Source: Tessaracoccus caeni
GTDB taxonomy: Bacteria; Actinomycetota; Actinomycetes; Propionibacteriales; Propionibacteriaceae
Length of the DNA stretch: 64,000 nucleotides
Assembly (NCBI RefSeq): GCF_029211185.1
Contig: NZ_JARGDO010000018.1
Location: forward strand, 38,678 to 102,677
Direction of reading: 5' to 3'
In this document: piece after piece, positions 1-8,477 of the stretch
How the letters are laid out: each line of letters begins with the position of its first letter
Position numbering within the stretch: the stretch's first letter is position 1
Position numbers and translations under genes: made by a program
The notes under the pieces: model-generated
Told to the model about the DNA's origin: nothing
Database searches by the model: none
The model's input: the letters and a program-made list of their open reading frames with translations, nothing else

Positions 1-594
1 GAGCCGGTGATAGTCGCGGAGCGCAGCGTTGAAGTCATTGCCATACGCGAACAGATACAGATCCCTGCGCGGCAAGCTCGTGGCAGGTCGCGGGGCAATC
101 CAGCCATCCTCGGACAACAGCGCCGAATCGGAATCATCGACGACGGCAAACCCATAGGTTGCCAAGATCCCGGGCTCCAGCTCCACCTCGCCATCGGCGT
201 TGTCCAACGTCCGCGCGGTGCCCAGCAGGTTGCGCTGGTAGCTGCTCTGTGGGTACGCGAATCCGTACCTCCAGGACGAATAGTGAGCATCGACCGCGCC
301 TTTGAGCAGCGCCACGGTGAGCCCACCCTCGCTGAATTCGGCACCGTCATAGCGCAGCCTCAAGTGCTCCGTACGGATCTCAACTCCCCCACCCGGAAGA
401 CGCGTGACAACAAAGTCGGGCACGGGAAAGTCGCGAGAGACCACCAGCTGCGACCGCTCATCGACGAACCGACCATCCTCACTCCACTCCATTCGGATGA
501 GGCGAGAAGTGAGCACGGTGAACCGGTAGGTGGGGCCGATGACGACGGCGTCGGGGTGCGCCGGGGCCAGACGGCCGTCAGACATGGAGAACAA
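1..594 (-). CDS. GH31-type alpha-glucosidase, N-terminal part (runs off the window)
   Basis: The visible 198 codons match the N-terminal beta-sandwich region of glycoside hydrolase family 31; the stretch DLYLFAYGNDFNAALRDYH is typical of the segment just before the catalytic barrel. GH31 enzymes release alpha-linked glucose (or xylose) from non-reducing ends. The catalytic domain lies outside the window. An in-frame ATG sits at 585, but a good AAGGAG lies 5 nt before a TTG at 594, so TTG is preferred; the start is uncertain by three codons. It is the last visible gene of the minus-strand alpha-glucoside operon, about 100 nt after the GH13 gene, so the two enzymes probably act on the same imported oligosaccharide. 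Substrate is inferred, not visible. Confidence 0.78.
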   Translation of the reverse strand, partial: MFSMSDGRLAPAHPDAVVIGPTYRFTVLTSRLIRMEWSEDGRFVDERSQLVVSRDFPVPDFVVTRLPGGGVEIRTEHLRLRYDGAEFSEGGLTVALLKGAVDAHYSSWRYGFAYPQSSYQRNLLGTARTLDNADGEVELEPGILATYGFAVVDDSDSALLSEDGWIAPRPATSLPRRDLYLFAYGNDFNAALRDYHRL

Positions 595-630
595 GGTTGC
601 TCCTTGGGTTGGGTTTCCGGCACACATCTC

Positions 631-677
631 TCTATGCCAGACGCCAGGCCCGATACGGCCCTGGCTGATCGCATAGA
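631..677 (-). other. intercistronic hairpin between GH13 and GH31 genes
   Basis: Outer arms TCTATGC (631-637) and GCATAGA (671-677) enclose an inner CCAGG/CCTGG stem (644-664). There is no U-tract, so it is more likely an mRNA processing or stability element that sets the GH31 level than a full terminator. Confidence 0.45.
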
Positions 678-697
678 AAGATCTCTGCCGAGAGGGG

Positions 698-2389
698 TCA
701 GTTGAGGCGGAGGATCCGGGACTCCCAGGGCGCGAGGATGCCTGAATCTGAGTCCGGGTGGGTGCCGAGGACAAGGTCCGCGCCGGCGAGGTCTGGGAGG
801 TCGGCGGGAATCTCAGCGGGGAGCGACGAGCAGTTCGCAATCACAAGAAGGCTGTCGCCACCGAGGGCGCGGGTGAAGGCCCAGATCTGGTCGTGGTCCG
901 GAAGCAGAAGCTGGAAGCGCCCCTCCCGGACGGTCTCGTCGTCGTGACGCAGCTTGATCAGCTTCTGGTAGTGCGCGAACACCGAATCGGGTTCGCGACG
1001 GACGGCTCCCGCGTTGATCTCCGAATAGTTCGGGTTCACACCGAACCACGGCTGCCCGGTGGTGAAACCCGCATGCTCGCTGTCGTCCCAGTGGACGGGG
1101 GTGCGGGCATGATCACGACTCTTCGCTGCCAGCGACACCAGCACATCTTCCTCGGCGACCCCACGAGCCGTAGCGAGCGCGTGGTAGTTCAACGACTCGA
1201 CGTCCTGGTAGTCCTCGATGCGGGTGAACGGCGAGTTCGTCATGCCGAACTCCTCACCCTGGTAGACGTACGGCGTGCCCTTGTGCAAGTGCAGCACCGT
1301 GGCCAGAGTCTTCGCTGAGTTCACACGGTGCTCCGGCGAATCGTCGCCGAACCGCGACACGGCACGCGGCTGGTCGTGGTTGTCCCAGTACAGCGAGTTC
1401 CAGCCAGCCTCCGCCAGCCCGTACTGCCAGTCGGCCAAGTTCTTCTTCAGCACCGGCAACGCCAATGGCGCCAGATCCCACTTGCTTCGAGGCCCCTGAT
1501 CCAGGCTGACATGCTCAAAGGTGAACACCATGTTCAGTTCGTGCCTGCTCGGGTCGGTAGTAAGAAGGGCCGTGTTGACTGTGGCTCCCGGCATTTCGCC
1601 AACGGTCAAGAGATTGTGGTCGTCCAGCCCGACCTCGCGGTTCATCTCGGCAAGAAACTCGTGAAGACGGGGCCCGAACTCTCCTGGAACGGCGGACGCT
1701 GAAACGGTTCCAGTGATCTCACAAGGCTTCGAGATCAGGTTGATCACGTCCATCCGGAAGCCGTCGACACCGCGTTCCACCCACCAGCGCATCATCGCGT
1801 AGACGGCCTGGCGCACGTCCTCGTTCTCCCAGTTCAAGTCCGGCTGAGCAGGGCTGAACATACCGTAGTAGTACTCGCCGCTGGCAGGATCGAACGTCCA
1901 CGCTTTCGGCGCGAACGCGGCTGGTTGGTCCCACGGTTCGGCTCCGGCTGACCCTGGCTCCAGGCCAGCCCGCGCGGGCTTCCAGATGTACCAGTCGCGC
2001 TTGATCGACGCGGGGTCACGGGACTCCTGGAACCAGTCGTGCTGATCCGAGGTGTGGTTGACCACCAGATCCATAACCAACTTGATCCCATGGCCATGCG
2101 CCTTAGCGATCAACTCATCCAGATCCTCCAGCGTGCCGAACAGCGGGTCGATGTCCTGATAGTCGGAGATGTCATAGCCGTTGTCCACCTGCGGAGAGCG
2201 ATAGACCGGGGACAGCCAGATCACATCCACGCCCAGCTCCGCCAGGTAGTCCAGGCGCGAGGTGATACCCGGGATGTCGCCGATCCCATCACCATTCGAG
2301 TCCTGAAACGAACGCGGATAGATCTGATAGACCACCGCAGAACGCCACCAGCCGTCGGGACGGAAGCTGCCGGGGTCGTGGCTCGTCAT
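698..2389 (-). CDS. GH13 alpha-glucosidase (oligo-1,6-glucosidase/MalL type)
   Basis: Cytoplasmic alpha-amylase-family enzyme hydrolysing alpha-glucosidic bonds of short oligosaccharides. It opens with the typical WWRSAVVYQIYPRSFQDSNG, has region I DLVVNHTS, the nucleophile region GFRMDVINL, the acid/base TVGEMPG and region IV YWDNHDQPR, so the catalytic triad is complete. Length (563 aa) is normal for the oligo-1,6-glucosidase/trehalose-6-phosphate hydrolase group. Three clustered Met codons (2407, 2395, 2389) are possible starts; 2389 (MTSHDPGSF) is chosen because an AAGAG lies about 9 nt upstream of it. It follows the transporter genes on the same strand. Without a PTS gene here, an unphosphorylated alpha-glucoside such as isomaltose is more likely than trehalose-6-phosphate; this is inference. 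Confidence 0.9.
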   Translation of the reverse strand: MTSHDPGSFRPDGWWRSAVVYQIYPRSFQDSNGDGIGDIPGITSRLDYLAELGVDVIWLSPVYRSPQVDNGYDISDYQDIDPLFGTLEDLDELIAKAHGHGIKLVMDLVVNHTSDQHDWFQESRDPASIKRDWYIWKPARAGLEPGSAGAEPWDQPAAFAPKAWTFDPASGEYYYGMFSPAQPDLNWENEDVRQAVYAMMRWWVERGVDGFRMDVINLISKPCEITGTVSASAVPGEFGPRLHEFLAEMNREVGLDDHNLLTVGEMPGATVNTALLTTDPSRHELNMVFTFEHVSLDQGPRSKWDLAPLALPVLKKNLADWQYGLAEAGWNSLYWDNHDQPRAVSRFGDDSPEHRVNSAKTLATVLHLHKGTPYVYQGEEFGMTNSPFTRIEDYQDVESLNYHALATARGVAEEDVLVSLAAKSRDHARTPVHWDDSEHAGFTTGQPWFGVNPNYSEINAGAVRREPDSVFAHYQKLIKLRHDDETVREGRFQLLLPDHDQIWAFTRALGGDSLLVIANCSSLPAEIPADLPDLAGADLVLGTHPDSDSGILAPWESRILRLN

Positions 2390-2476
2390 GTTCATTTTCT
2401 CTTTCATGTGAGGTTGAAGTGTGATCGCGAAGACGATCAGGGTTGTGTAGCTGCGGACGTGAGTGCTTCGGCCAGC

Positions 2477-3166
2477 TCACGCCGTGGGCGGGTGTGCGGT
2501 GTTTCGGTGGCCCTCGTGGACTGTGGCTTCATGCCCGGCTCGGGCATCCATCCCTGGGAGGCGCCCGAAGGAGTACACGGCGACCACCACAGCAAAGATT
2601 GGGACGGCGAACCCGAAGGTCATCAGGATCCCGGGCCACTGTGTCCATGCCCACACGGTGAGGACGAGGAGCACGACGATCATGAGGCTGCATAACGGTC
2701 GGGCAAGCACCATTTGCAGCGACGTGCGAATGATCCACCACGGGCGCTCGTTGAAGTTCGAGCGCACCGCCCAGGACGCGAGCACGAACAGCCAGTAGAA
2801 GACGTTGACCAGGAGCAGGACGCCGGAGACAGCGATCCCGAACACGCCCATATCGTTCCAGTTGGCCAAGTAGTAGTCCCACACCAACAAGAGCCCGACC
2901 GCCAGCTGCGGCCAGCCGAACGCATTGGCGCCTCCCAACTCGTCCTTCCAGGCACGATGGAAGGTAACCCAGGTCCGCTTCACCGTCCAGGTTTTGTCCG
3001 TGGACACCGCCCAGGTGCGAAACGTCGCGTAAGAGGCCGCCACCGCCGGAAAGAACCCGGCGATGACGACCCCCAGGAAGGTGTGCACGACGAAGGCGAC
3101 GTTGACGACGAAGATCATCATCACGATGCGCGCGGCCCGTTCGTAGCCGAGTGCGACACCCCTCAT
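2477..3166 (-). CDS. DUF624 (YesL-like) membrane protein
   Basis: 229 aa with about five hydrophobic segments, for example MMIFVVNVAFVVHTFLGVV near the N terminus and SLMIVVLLVLTVWAWTQW later, and the FFPAVAASYATFR region typical of DUF624/YesL proteins. This family is regularly encoded beside LplB/LplC-type polysaccharide importers, and its molecular role is not established. A GAGG lies 7 nt before the ATG. It sits between the second permease (20-nt gap) and the GH13 gene, and is expected to be co-transcribed and to act in the membrane with the importer. The C terminus is rich in His and charged residues. Confidence 0.82.
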   Translation of the reverse strand: MRGVALGYERAARIVMMIFVVNVAFVVHTFLGVVIAGFFPAVAASYATFRTWAVSTDKTWTVKRTWVTFHRAWKDELGGANAFGWPQLAVGLLLVWDYYLANWNDMGVFGIAVSGVLLLVNVFYWLFVLASWAVRSNFNERPWWIIRTSLQMVLARPLCSLMIVVLLVLTVWAWTQWPGILMTFGFAVPIFAVVVAVYSFGRLPGMDARAGHEATVHEGHRNTAHPPTA

Positions 3167-3185
3167 GCGTACACCTCTGCCATGG

Positions 3186-4145
3186 TCATCCCTTGACGGC
3201 GCCGATCATGACGCCCTTATCGAAGAACCGCTGCAGCAGCGGGTACAGGATCATGAGCGGCAGGCTGGAGACGATGATCACGCCGAACTTGATCTGATCA
3301 GCGAACTCCTGTGCCTCACCAGCACCCGTACCTGCCGAGCCCCCAACCTGGCCGGCGGACTGGTTCGCCATCAGGATCTGTTGCAGCACGTTTTGTAGCG
3401 GCAACAGGTTCTGTTCGCGGATATAGATCAGACCGGTGAAGAAGTTGTTCCAGTGGCCGACGAAGTAGTACAGGCCGATCACGGCGATGATGGCGCCCGA
3501 CAGGGGCAGCACGATCTTTGTGAAGTAGCCGAAGTACGTGAGACCGTCAATCTGCGCGGCATCGTACATTTCTTCGGGAATCGAGGACTCGAAGAACGAC
3601 CGGGCGATGATCATGTTGAACACCGAGAACGCGCCAGGAAGGACGAACACCCACATGGTGTTCAGCAGGCCGAGGTCTTTTACCAGCAGGAACGACGGAA
3701 TGAGGCCGCCGCCGAAGAACATCGTGAACGCGAACAAGAACATGATGATACGGCGGGGGCGGAACTCTCGGCGTGACATCGCAAACGCGGCAGGAAGTGT
3801 GACCAGCAGGTTGATCGCGGTACCGACCACGGCGTAGATGATCGTGTTCTTGTAGCCGGTCCAGATTCGCGCGTCGCCAAGAATCAGCTCGTAGCCGGCC
3901 AAGCCTAGCCCCTGGGGCAGCAGCGTCACCTGACCGGTCGCGACCGCCCTCGGGGACGACACCGACGCGACGATGATGAACCAGATCGGGTAAGTGACCG
4001 CGGCAATGATCAGGACGACGAGAATCGCGAGGCAGATATCCACCAGCCGATCCAACGGCTGCTTCTGCTCTTTGCCGCGCTTTCGCGGTGTGAAGGCCGG
4101 ATCCACCTTCGGTGCGAGCGAGCCTGTCTGTTGCGTGTTGCTCAT
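3186..4145 (-). CDS. carbohydrate ABC transporter permease (LplC/MalG-type)
   Basis: 319-aa inner-membrane permease of the CUT1 sugar importer class. The EAA-loop region YDAAQIDGLTYFGYFTKIVLP, which docks the ATPase, is clear and six membrane segments can be traced. The cytoplasmic N-terminal 30 residues are charged (RKRGKEQKQ). A GAGGGG ribosome site precedes the ATG. It is the partner of the permease at 4159-5127 (13-nt gap). No ATPase gene is present in the operon; CUT1 systems of this kind commonly share an MsiK-type ATPase encoded elsewhere, which is inferred here. Confidence 0.92.
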   Translation of the reverse strand: MSNTQQTGSLAPKVDPAFTPRKRGKEQKQPLDRLVDICLAILVVLIIAAVTYPIWFIIVASVSSPRAVATGQVTLLPQGLGLAGYELILGDARIWTGYKNTIIYAVVGTAINLLVTLPAAFAMSRREFRPRRIIMFLFAFTMFFGGGLIPSFLLVKDLGLLNTMWVFVLPGAFSVFNMIIARSFFESSIPEEMYDAAQIDGLTYFGYFTKIVLPLSGAIIAVIGLYYFVGHWNNFFTGLIYIREQNLLPLQNVLQQILMANQSAGQVGGSAGTGAGEAQEFADQIKFGVIIVSSLPLMILYPLLQRFFDKGVMIGAVKG

Positions 4146-4158
4146 GGTTCAGCCCCTC

Positions 4159-5127
4159 TCAGAAGATGCTCGTGTTGCTGGCCCGTTTCGCCACGGCGTT
4201 GGCAGCGATCAGGAAGGTGAAGTTGATGATGGAGTTGAACAGCCCGATCGCGGTCGAATACGAGAACTGGTTGCCCAGGATGCCGACCCGGTAGGTATAA
4301 GTCGAGATGACCTCGGAGGCCGTGATGTTCAGCGTGTTCTGCATCAGGTAGACCTTCTCGAAACCAACGCCGAGAACCGCACCCATGTTCATGATGAGCA
4401 GGATGCCTGCGGTGGGCAGGATGGCCGGGATATCGACGTGACGAATCAGTCTCAGCCGACCCGCGCCATCGATCTTCGCTGCTTCATACAGAGCGGGGTC
4501 GACAGACGACAGGGCCGCCAGGTAGATGATGCAGTTCCATCCCGTGTGCTGCCAGATCTCCGAGATCCAGTAGATATGCACGAACGCGCTCGGATCGCCC
4601 ATCACACTGACATCACCGAAGAACCTGCCGAGGATGCCACTGCCCGGGGCCAGGAAGATCTGGATGATAGCTACCATGACCACCACCGAGATGAAGTGCG
4701 GCATGTAGGTGATGGTCTGAGTGAAGCTCTTGATCTTCTTGTTACCGATCTGATTCAACACCAGGGCCAGGATGATCGGAGCGATGAACCCCATCACCAG
4801 CGTCCACAGGCTGACCTTGATCGTGTTGACCATGATCTGCCCGAACTGCGGATTGTTGAAGAACTGTTCGAAATACTTGAAACCGACGAACTCGCCACCA
4901 GTGAGGCCCTTGGTGGGATCGAACTCACGGAAAGCGAGCTGGATGCCGTACATCGGGACGTACGAGAAAATGATGATGAAGACGATGGCGGGCAGGGCCA
5001 TGAGCCACAACTGCCAGTACCGACTCATGTGGCCTGTGAGACGCTGACCGATGCTGCCCTTCGGCTGCTTTCGCAGGTCTTTGACGGCACGCGCGAGGAC
5101 CACTTCCTCCGTTTGCGAGATACTCAT
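4159..5127 (-). CDS. carbohydrate ABC transporter permease (LplB/MalF-type)
   Basis: 322-aa permease with the conserved loop EAAKIDGAGRLRLIRHVDIP and six predicted membrane segments; MALPAIVFIIIFSYVPMYGI is the first clear one. LplB-type permeases form a heterodimer with LplC-type ones and take sugar from a lipoprotein receptor. A GAGGGGAG ribosome site lies just upstream of the ATG. The gene is separated from the binding-protein gene by about 100 nt containing a GC hairpin, an arrangement that usually gives more receptor than permease. Confidence 0.92.
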   Translation of the reverse strand: MSISQTEEVVLARAVKDLRKQPKGSIGQRLTGHMSRYWQLWLMALPAIVFIIIFSYVPMYGIQLAFREFDPTKGLTGGEFVGFKYFEQFFNNPQFGQIMVNTIKVSLWTLVMGFIAPIILALVLNQIGNKKIKSFTQTITYMPHFISVVVMVAIIQIFLAPGSGILGRFFGDVSVMGDPSAFVHIYWISEIWQHTGWNCIIYLAALSSVDPALYEAAKIDGAGRLRLIRHVDIPAILPTAGILLIMNMGAVLGVGFEKVYLMQNTLNITASEVISTYTYRVGILGNQFSYSTAIGLFNSIINFTFLIAANAVAKRASNTSIF

Positions 5128-5188
5128 GTCGCTCCCCTCTCTTGTTGCGCGACTGTGACGTTGTGCGATCTGCTTCGATCGCTGAGAG

Positions 5189-5219
5189 GGGGCCGCGCCT
5201 CTTTCGGAGACACGGCCCC
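5189..5219 (-). terminator. attenuating hairpin after the binding-protein gene
   Basis: GGGGCCG (5189-5195) pairs with CGGCCCC (5213-5219) around a 17-nt loop, between the binding-protein stop and the first permease start. There is no U-tract. Such hairpins commonly stabilise the upstream binding-protein mRNA and reduce permease expression. Confidence 0.55.
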
Positions 5220-5226
5220 GGGTCAG

Positions 5227-6924
5227 CTACCGCGAGACCGTCGCGGTGCCGTCGGCGTTCTCGACGAACTGGAGGTTCGGATCATTCAACTCAGTGTTGA
5301 GGTCAACATTGTTGTCCTTCATCAGCTGAGTAAAGCGGTCGTACGCGCTCTGAGTGATCTCAACTTGCCTGGAAAGATTGTTCCTCTCGAGGTCCGCCAC
5401 GTAGGTATCCCAATCTGCATCGACCCCGCCCTTGGTCACCCACTCGGCAAACTTGGCCATCGCTGTCTGCGAGATACCGGTGTTATTGAGCGAGAACTCC
5501 CGGGTCTCATCAGCCGTCATCGACACTCCGCCGTAGATGACATCAGCGTTCAGATCGATGTTGGCGAAGTCATCTGCATATGTGGCGTCCACGCCACGCA
5601 CCTCGAACTGCTCCTTCGGCAGGCTCAGCTTCACCCCTGGCTGCACGAACCAGCCCGGCGCGCCATCGGACAGCGAGTTCTGGAACTGCCAGTCGGAGGC
5701 GTTGATGTTCGGGTCGTCGGAGGAAATGACGGTGTAGTCCTTCTCGCCGTTCTTCTTCACACCGACGTCGAACGAACCGTAACGCGCCTGGATACCGATA
5801 TCCGGGGTGTAGAAGGCGTCAACGATCTTCAGCGCCGCTTCCTTGTTCTTCACGGCAGCGGACACCGAGATCCTGTTCGTGCTGAAGTTCAAGCCGTCGC
5901 CATTGAAGAACCATGTCCGTGCGGCGTCAGGGGCATTGTCGGCGACAAGCGTCGGCAGAGTGACATACTGGTCCGCGATCTGGGAGCCGAACGCGTCGGA
6001 CGGAGTCCACCAGATCGTCGCACCGACGAGGGCTGTGTCACCCTCACCCTTGAGCCGGGAGATGTACTGCGAGAAGTCGTGGGTGAAGACATCGTTCGCG
6101 ATCACCCCGGCGTCCCACAACTCGTTCATGTAGACGATGAAGTCCTTGTAGGCGGGGTCGGTCAGGTAGTTCTTGATCACGCCGTCGTCAGCAAACATGC
6201 CGTTGCCACCGCCGCCGGGGACCGTGATGCCATGGCTGCCTAGTAGGACATTGGGATTGAACCAGCCCCAGCCGTCAGCCGACGGCGCCAGGAAGTCGAA
6301 GGGAACCTCGTCAGCCTGACCATTGCCGTTCGGATCCCCCGACTTGAACGCCTCCAGCACCGCCTCGAACTCGCTCCAGCTCGTGGGTTCCTTGAGATCC
6401 AACGCATCGAGCCATTGCTTGTTGATGAACAGGTGAGCGCTCGAGTTCGCCATGATGCCGGTGTTCACGCCAGGCGCTCCGAAGACCTTGCCCTCCCAGG
6501 TCGACACCACCCTAGAGAAGGGACTGCCCTCGAACGTCGCCTTCAGGTTCGGCATGCTCTCCAGCTCAGCCGACAAGTCGACGAAGAAGCTGTTGTAGTC
6601 GCCCCAGTCGCCACTGCCGTAGCCGCCGATCGTGACGTCAGCAATCTCACCTGCGGCCAGCGAAGCCTGCTTCTGCTGCTGCCAGGACGAGCTGGCTGTC
6701 TCCTGCCACGTGATCGTGCAACCACAGGCCTCTTCGAGGTCTTTCGTCCACGGCATCTCTGCCATCGGCTTCGCCCGAGCATCCTTGATCACCTGAACGG
6801 TCACGGTCGGCTTGCCGTCGGCGTCAGTCTCGTCGCCGTTGTCGCTGCCACAGGCTGTCAGCATCAGCGTGCCAGCGACGGCGACGGCCGCACCGGCCCG
6901 CCACCAGGAACGTCGTGTCTTCAT
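5227..6924 (-). CDS. extracellular sugar-binding lipoprotein (LipO/LplA-type)
   Basis: 565-aa solute-binding protein. The N terminus MKTRRSWWRAGAAV is a signal peptide ending in the lipobox LTAC, so the mature protein should be a lipoprotein on the outer face of the membrane. Large size, FINKQWLDALDLKEPTSW and DPNGNGQADEVPF are typical of the LipO/family-1 receptors paired with LplB/LplC. The open frame extends 45 codons upstream, but the ATG at 6924 has a perfect GGAGGA and the signal peptide, so it is the start. First gene of the alpha-glucoside operon, and its promoter lies in the operator-bearing gap shared with the ROK regulator. Confidence 0.93.
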   Translation of the reverse strand: MKTRRSWWRAGAAVAVAGTLMLTACGSDNGDETDADGKPTVTVQVIKDARAKPMAEMPWTKDLEEACGCTITWQETASSSWQQQKQASLAAGEIADVTIGGYGSGDWGDYNSFFVDLSAELESMPNLKATFEGSPFSRVVSTWEGKVFGAPGVNTGIMANSSAHLFINKQWLDALDLKEPTSWSEFEAVLEAFKSGDPNGNGQADEVPFDFLAPSADGWGWFNPNVLLGSHGITVPGGGGNGMFADDGVIKNYLTDPAYKDFIVYMNELWDAGVIANDVFTHDFSQYISRLKGEGDTALVGATIWWTPSDAFGSQIADQYVTLPTLVADNAPDAARTWFFNGDGLNFSTNRISVSAAVKNKEAALKIVDAFYTPDIGIQARYGSFDVGVKKNGEKDYTVISSDDPNINASDWQFQNSLSDGAPGWFVQPGVKLSLPKEQFEVRGVDATYADDFANIDLNADVIYGGVSMTADETREFSLNNTGISQTAMAKFAEWVTKGGVDADWDTYVADLERNNLSRQVEITQSAYDRFTQLMKDNNVDLNTELNDPNLQFVENADGTATVSR

Positions 6925-6948
6925 GCATCCTCCTTGATGAACACTATG

Positions 6949-6976
6949 TTTACACTCTAAATATATAGAGCGTAAA
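6949..6976. promoter_or_regulatory. palindromic operator between binding-protein and ROK genes
   Basis: A 28-bp inverted repeat: left half TTTACACTCTAAAT matches the reverse complement of the right half, TTTACGCTCTATAT, at 12 of 14 positions. It is an AT-rich island in the 77-nt divergent gap and is well placed to block both promoters. Binding by the neighbouring ROK protein is inferred. Confidence 0.7.
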
Positions 6977-7001
6977 GGAAAGGTACGGCAGACTATTCGG
7001 C

Positions 7002-8255
7002 ATGTCAAGCATTCGCAGGAGCCAACTCCCCTCCGCGCGACGCGACCCAGGCGCAGCAACGTCGCCGCAGTCGATGCGCGAGCGGAACCTGCATGCGCTG
7101 CTCGACGTCTTCTGGAGCAACGCTGACAGTTCCTTGACTGCGAAAGAGCTGATGGACGCCTCCGGCCTGACGCGCGCGAGCGTCCTGGACATCTGCCGCG
7201 CTCTCGACAACCTTGGGTGGATTACTGAAGGGGCGGGCGCCCGAGCCGATACGCCCGGGCGTCGCGCCCGACAGTTCCAGTTCAACCCAGCGCGCTCATT
7301 GGTCGTTGGCGCGGACGTTAACTACACGTCGGTTTCCGCGGTTGTCGCCGACCTGGCCGGCCGGATTCTCGGGAGTGCCAAACGCGAGTTCGCGGCTGGA
7401 TACCCGTGGGAGTCCCGCAGCGACCACCTCGGCACGACCATCTCCGCGGCGCTCTCGGACGCAGGTGTCTCAACAGGACGGATCGAGACCGTTTGCGTCG
7501 GACTAGGCTCACCTCTCGACGAGACAGGGAAAGCACCTCGCCGGAATCCTCTGTGGGACGCCGTGAAGGTGGAGGCGAGCAGCTTCCTCCCCGAACAGGC
7601 CGACTGGCAGATCCTCGTCGAGAACGACGCAAACCTCGCCGCCTGGGCTGAACGCGGCAGCGGTCGGGTCGACCCCGAATCCACATTCGTCACACTCCTG
7701 GCGGATGAGCTGCTCGGGTGCGGAATAGTGTTCGAGGGGCGACTACAGCGTGGCGCACATGGCGTGGCCGGCGAGATGGGCTTCGCCACAAACATCCGTG
7801 ACGTGGAGAACGTCGAAGGCATCGGGTCGGTATGGGGGTACTACCGCGATGAGCTTCAGCAGAGCGGTAAACCAGCGAGGGAGGGAGTTACAGCCGTGGA
7901 CATCCTTCTCGCTGCCCAGCAGGGCGACCCCGTGGCGTCCGCCGCCGTCCGTCGCACAGCGGATCGGCTCGCCAAGGCGATCGCCGTCATCGCTTTCCTC
8001 ATCGATCCTGGTGTCGTAGTCGTGGCAGGCCGCTTCGCCGAGCATGCTGGCCGTCTCGTCGAAATGATCAACTGGCGCCTGACGGATCTCCGCGCTCCCT
8101 CCCCACCAACCGTCATCACCTCAGCACTCGGCGGTGACGTTGTACTGCGCGGTGCGATCGAGATGGCGATCGACGACATCAGGGCGGGAGTGAGCTTCGC
8201 TGCGAACGACGACGGCCCACCCGAAGGCACCCCGCGAAAAGCTCGTCGAGGCTGA
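7002..8255 (+). CDS. ROK-family transcriptional regulator
   Basis: 417 aa. Residues about 40-85 form a winged helix-turn-helix (LTAKELMDASGLTRASVLD, then the wing DNLGWITEGAG); the rest is a ROK (sugar-kinase-like) domain starting at about residue 105 (LVVGADVNYTSVSAVVADLA). The usual ROK ATP-site DxG is DVN here and ENDANLAA is present, which suggests a sugar sensor rather than a kinase. The ROK zinc motif cluster is not evident. It is divergent from the alpha-glucoside operon across a palindromic operator, so it most likely represses that operon until its sugar ligand binds. Confident on family, inferred on target. Confidence 0.9.
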   Translation: MSSIRRSQLPSARRDPGAATSPQSMRERNLHALLDVFWSNADSSLTAKELMDASGLTRASVLDICRALDNLGWITEGAGARADTPGRRARQFQFNPARSLVVGADVNYTSVSAVVADLAGRILGSAKREFAAGYPWESRSDHLGTTISAALSDAGVSTGRIETVCVGLGSPLDETGKAPRRNPLWDAVKVEASSFLPEQADWQILVENDANLAAWAERGSGRVDPESTFVTLLADELLGCGIVFEGRLQRGAHGVAGEMGFATNIRDVENVEGIGSVWGYYRDELQQSGKPAREGVTAVDILLAAQQGDPVASAAVRRTADRLAKAIAVIAFLIDPGVVVVAGRFAEHAGRLVEMINWRLTDLRAPSPPTVITSALGGDVVLRGAIEMAIDDIRAGVSFAANDDGPPEGTPRKARRG

Positions 8256-8361
8256 TTCCGTTCAGTTCCTCGCCACCCCCGCAACAACGCGGCTGCGTGC
8301 GTCGGCATAGCAACGTTCACAACCGCGTTGTTGCCACCTCAGCCCGAGAACTGACGGAATC
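8254..8361. repeat. nested inverted repeat after the ROK gene
   Basis: Outer arms GATTCCGTTCAGTTC (8254-8268) and GAACTGACGGAATC (8348-8361) differ by one indel. Inside them GCAACAACGCGG (8281-8292) exactly complements CCGCGTTGTTGC (8323-8334). It begins at the ROK stop codon. No ORF is carried. It may be a terminator-like cruciform or a miniature mobile-element remnant. Confidence 0.6.
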
Positions 8362-8420
8362 AACCGCGATAGCCAGCAAACGGGCGGACCCTCCACGCGC
8401 CAAGCGCGGCGCGCCTGCTC

Positions 8421-8477
8421 GAAGGGTGTACCGGCAGGGCATCCCACTTGGCGGCGGGGCGTCGTAGCGTTGCGCGT
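8421..8477 (+). promoter_or_regulatory. XRE-regulator leader/operator, copy 1
   Basis: Contains AAGGGTGTACCGGCAGGGC followed by ATCCCAC, 57 nt before the ATG. The same motif occurs at the identical distance from a start codon at 13770-13826. A possible -10 (TAGCGT, 8465-8470) lies 7 nt from the ATG, suggesting a leaderless or near-leaderless transcript. Confidence 0.5.

Noticed and set aside
3994..6243. 749-codon plus-strand open frame over the permease and binding-protein genes
   Set aside because: The minus strand carries unmistakable LplB and lipoprotein sequences; the plus-strand product has no domain and low complexity.
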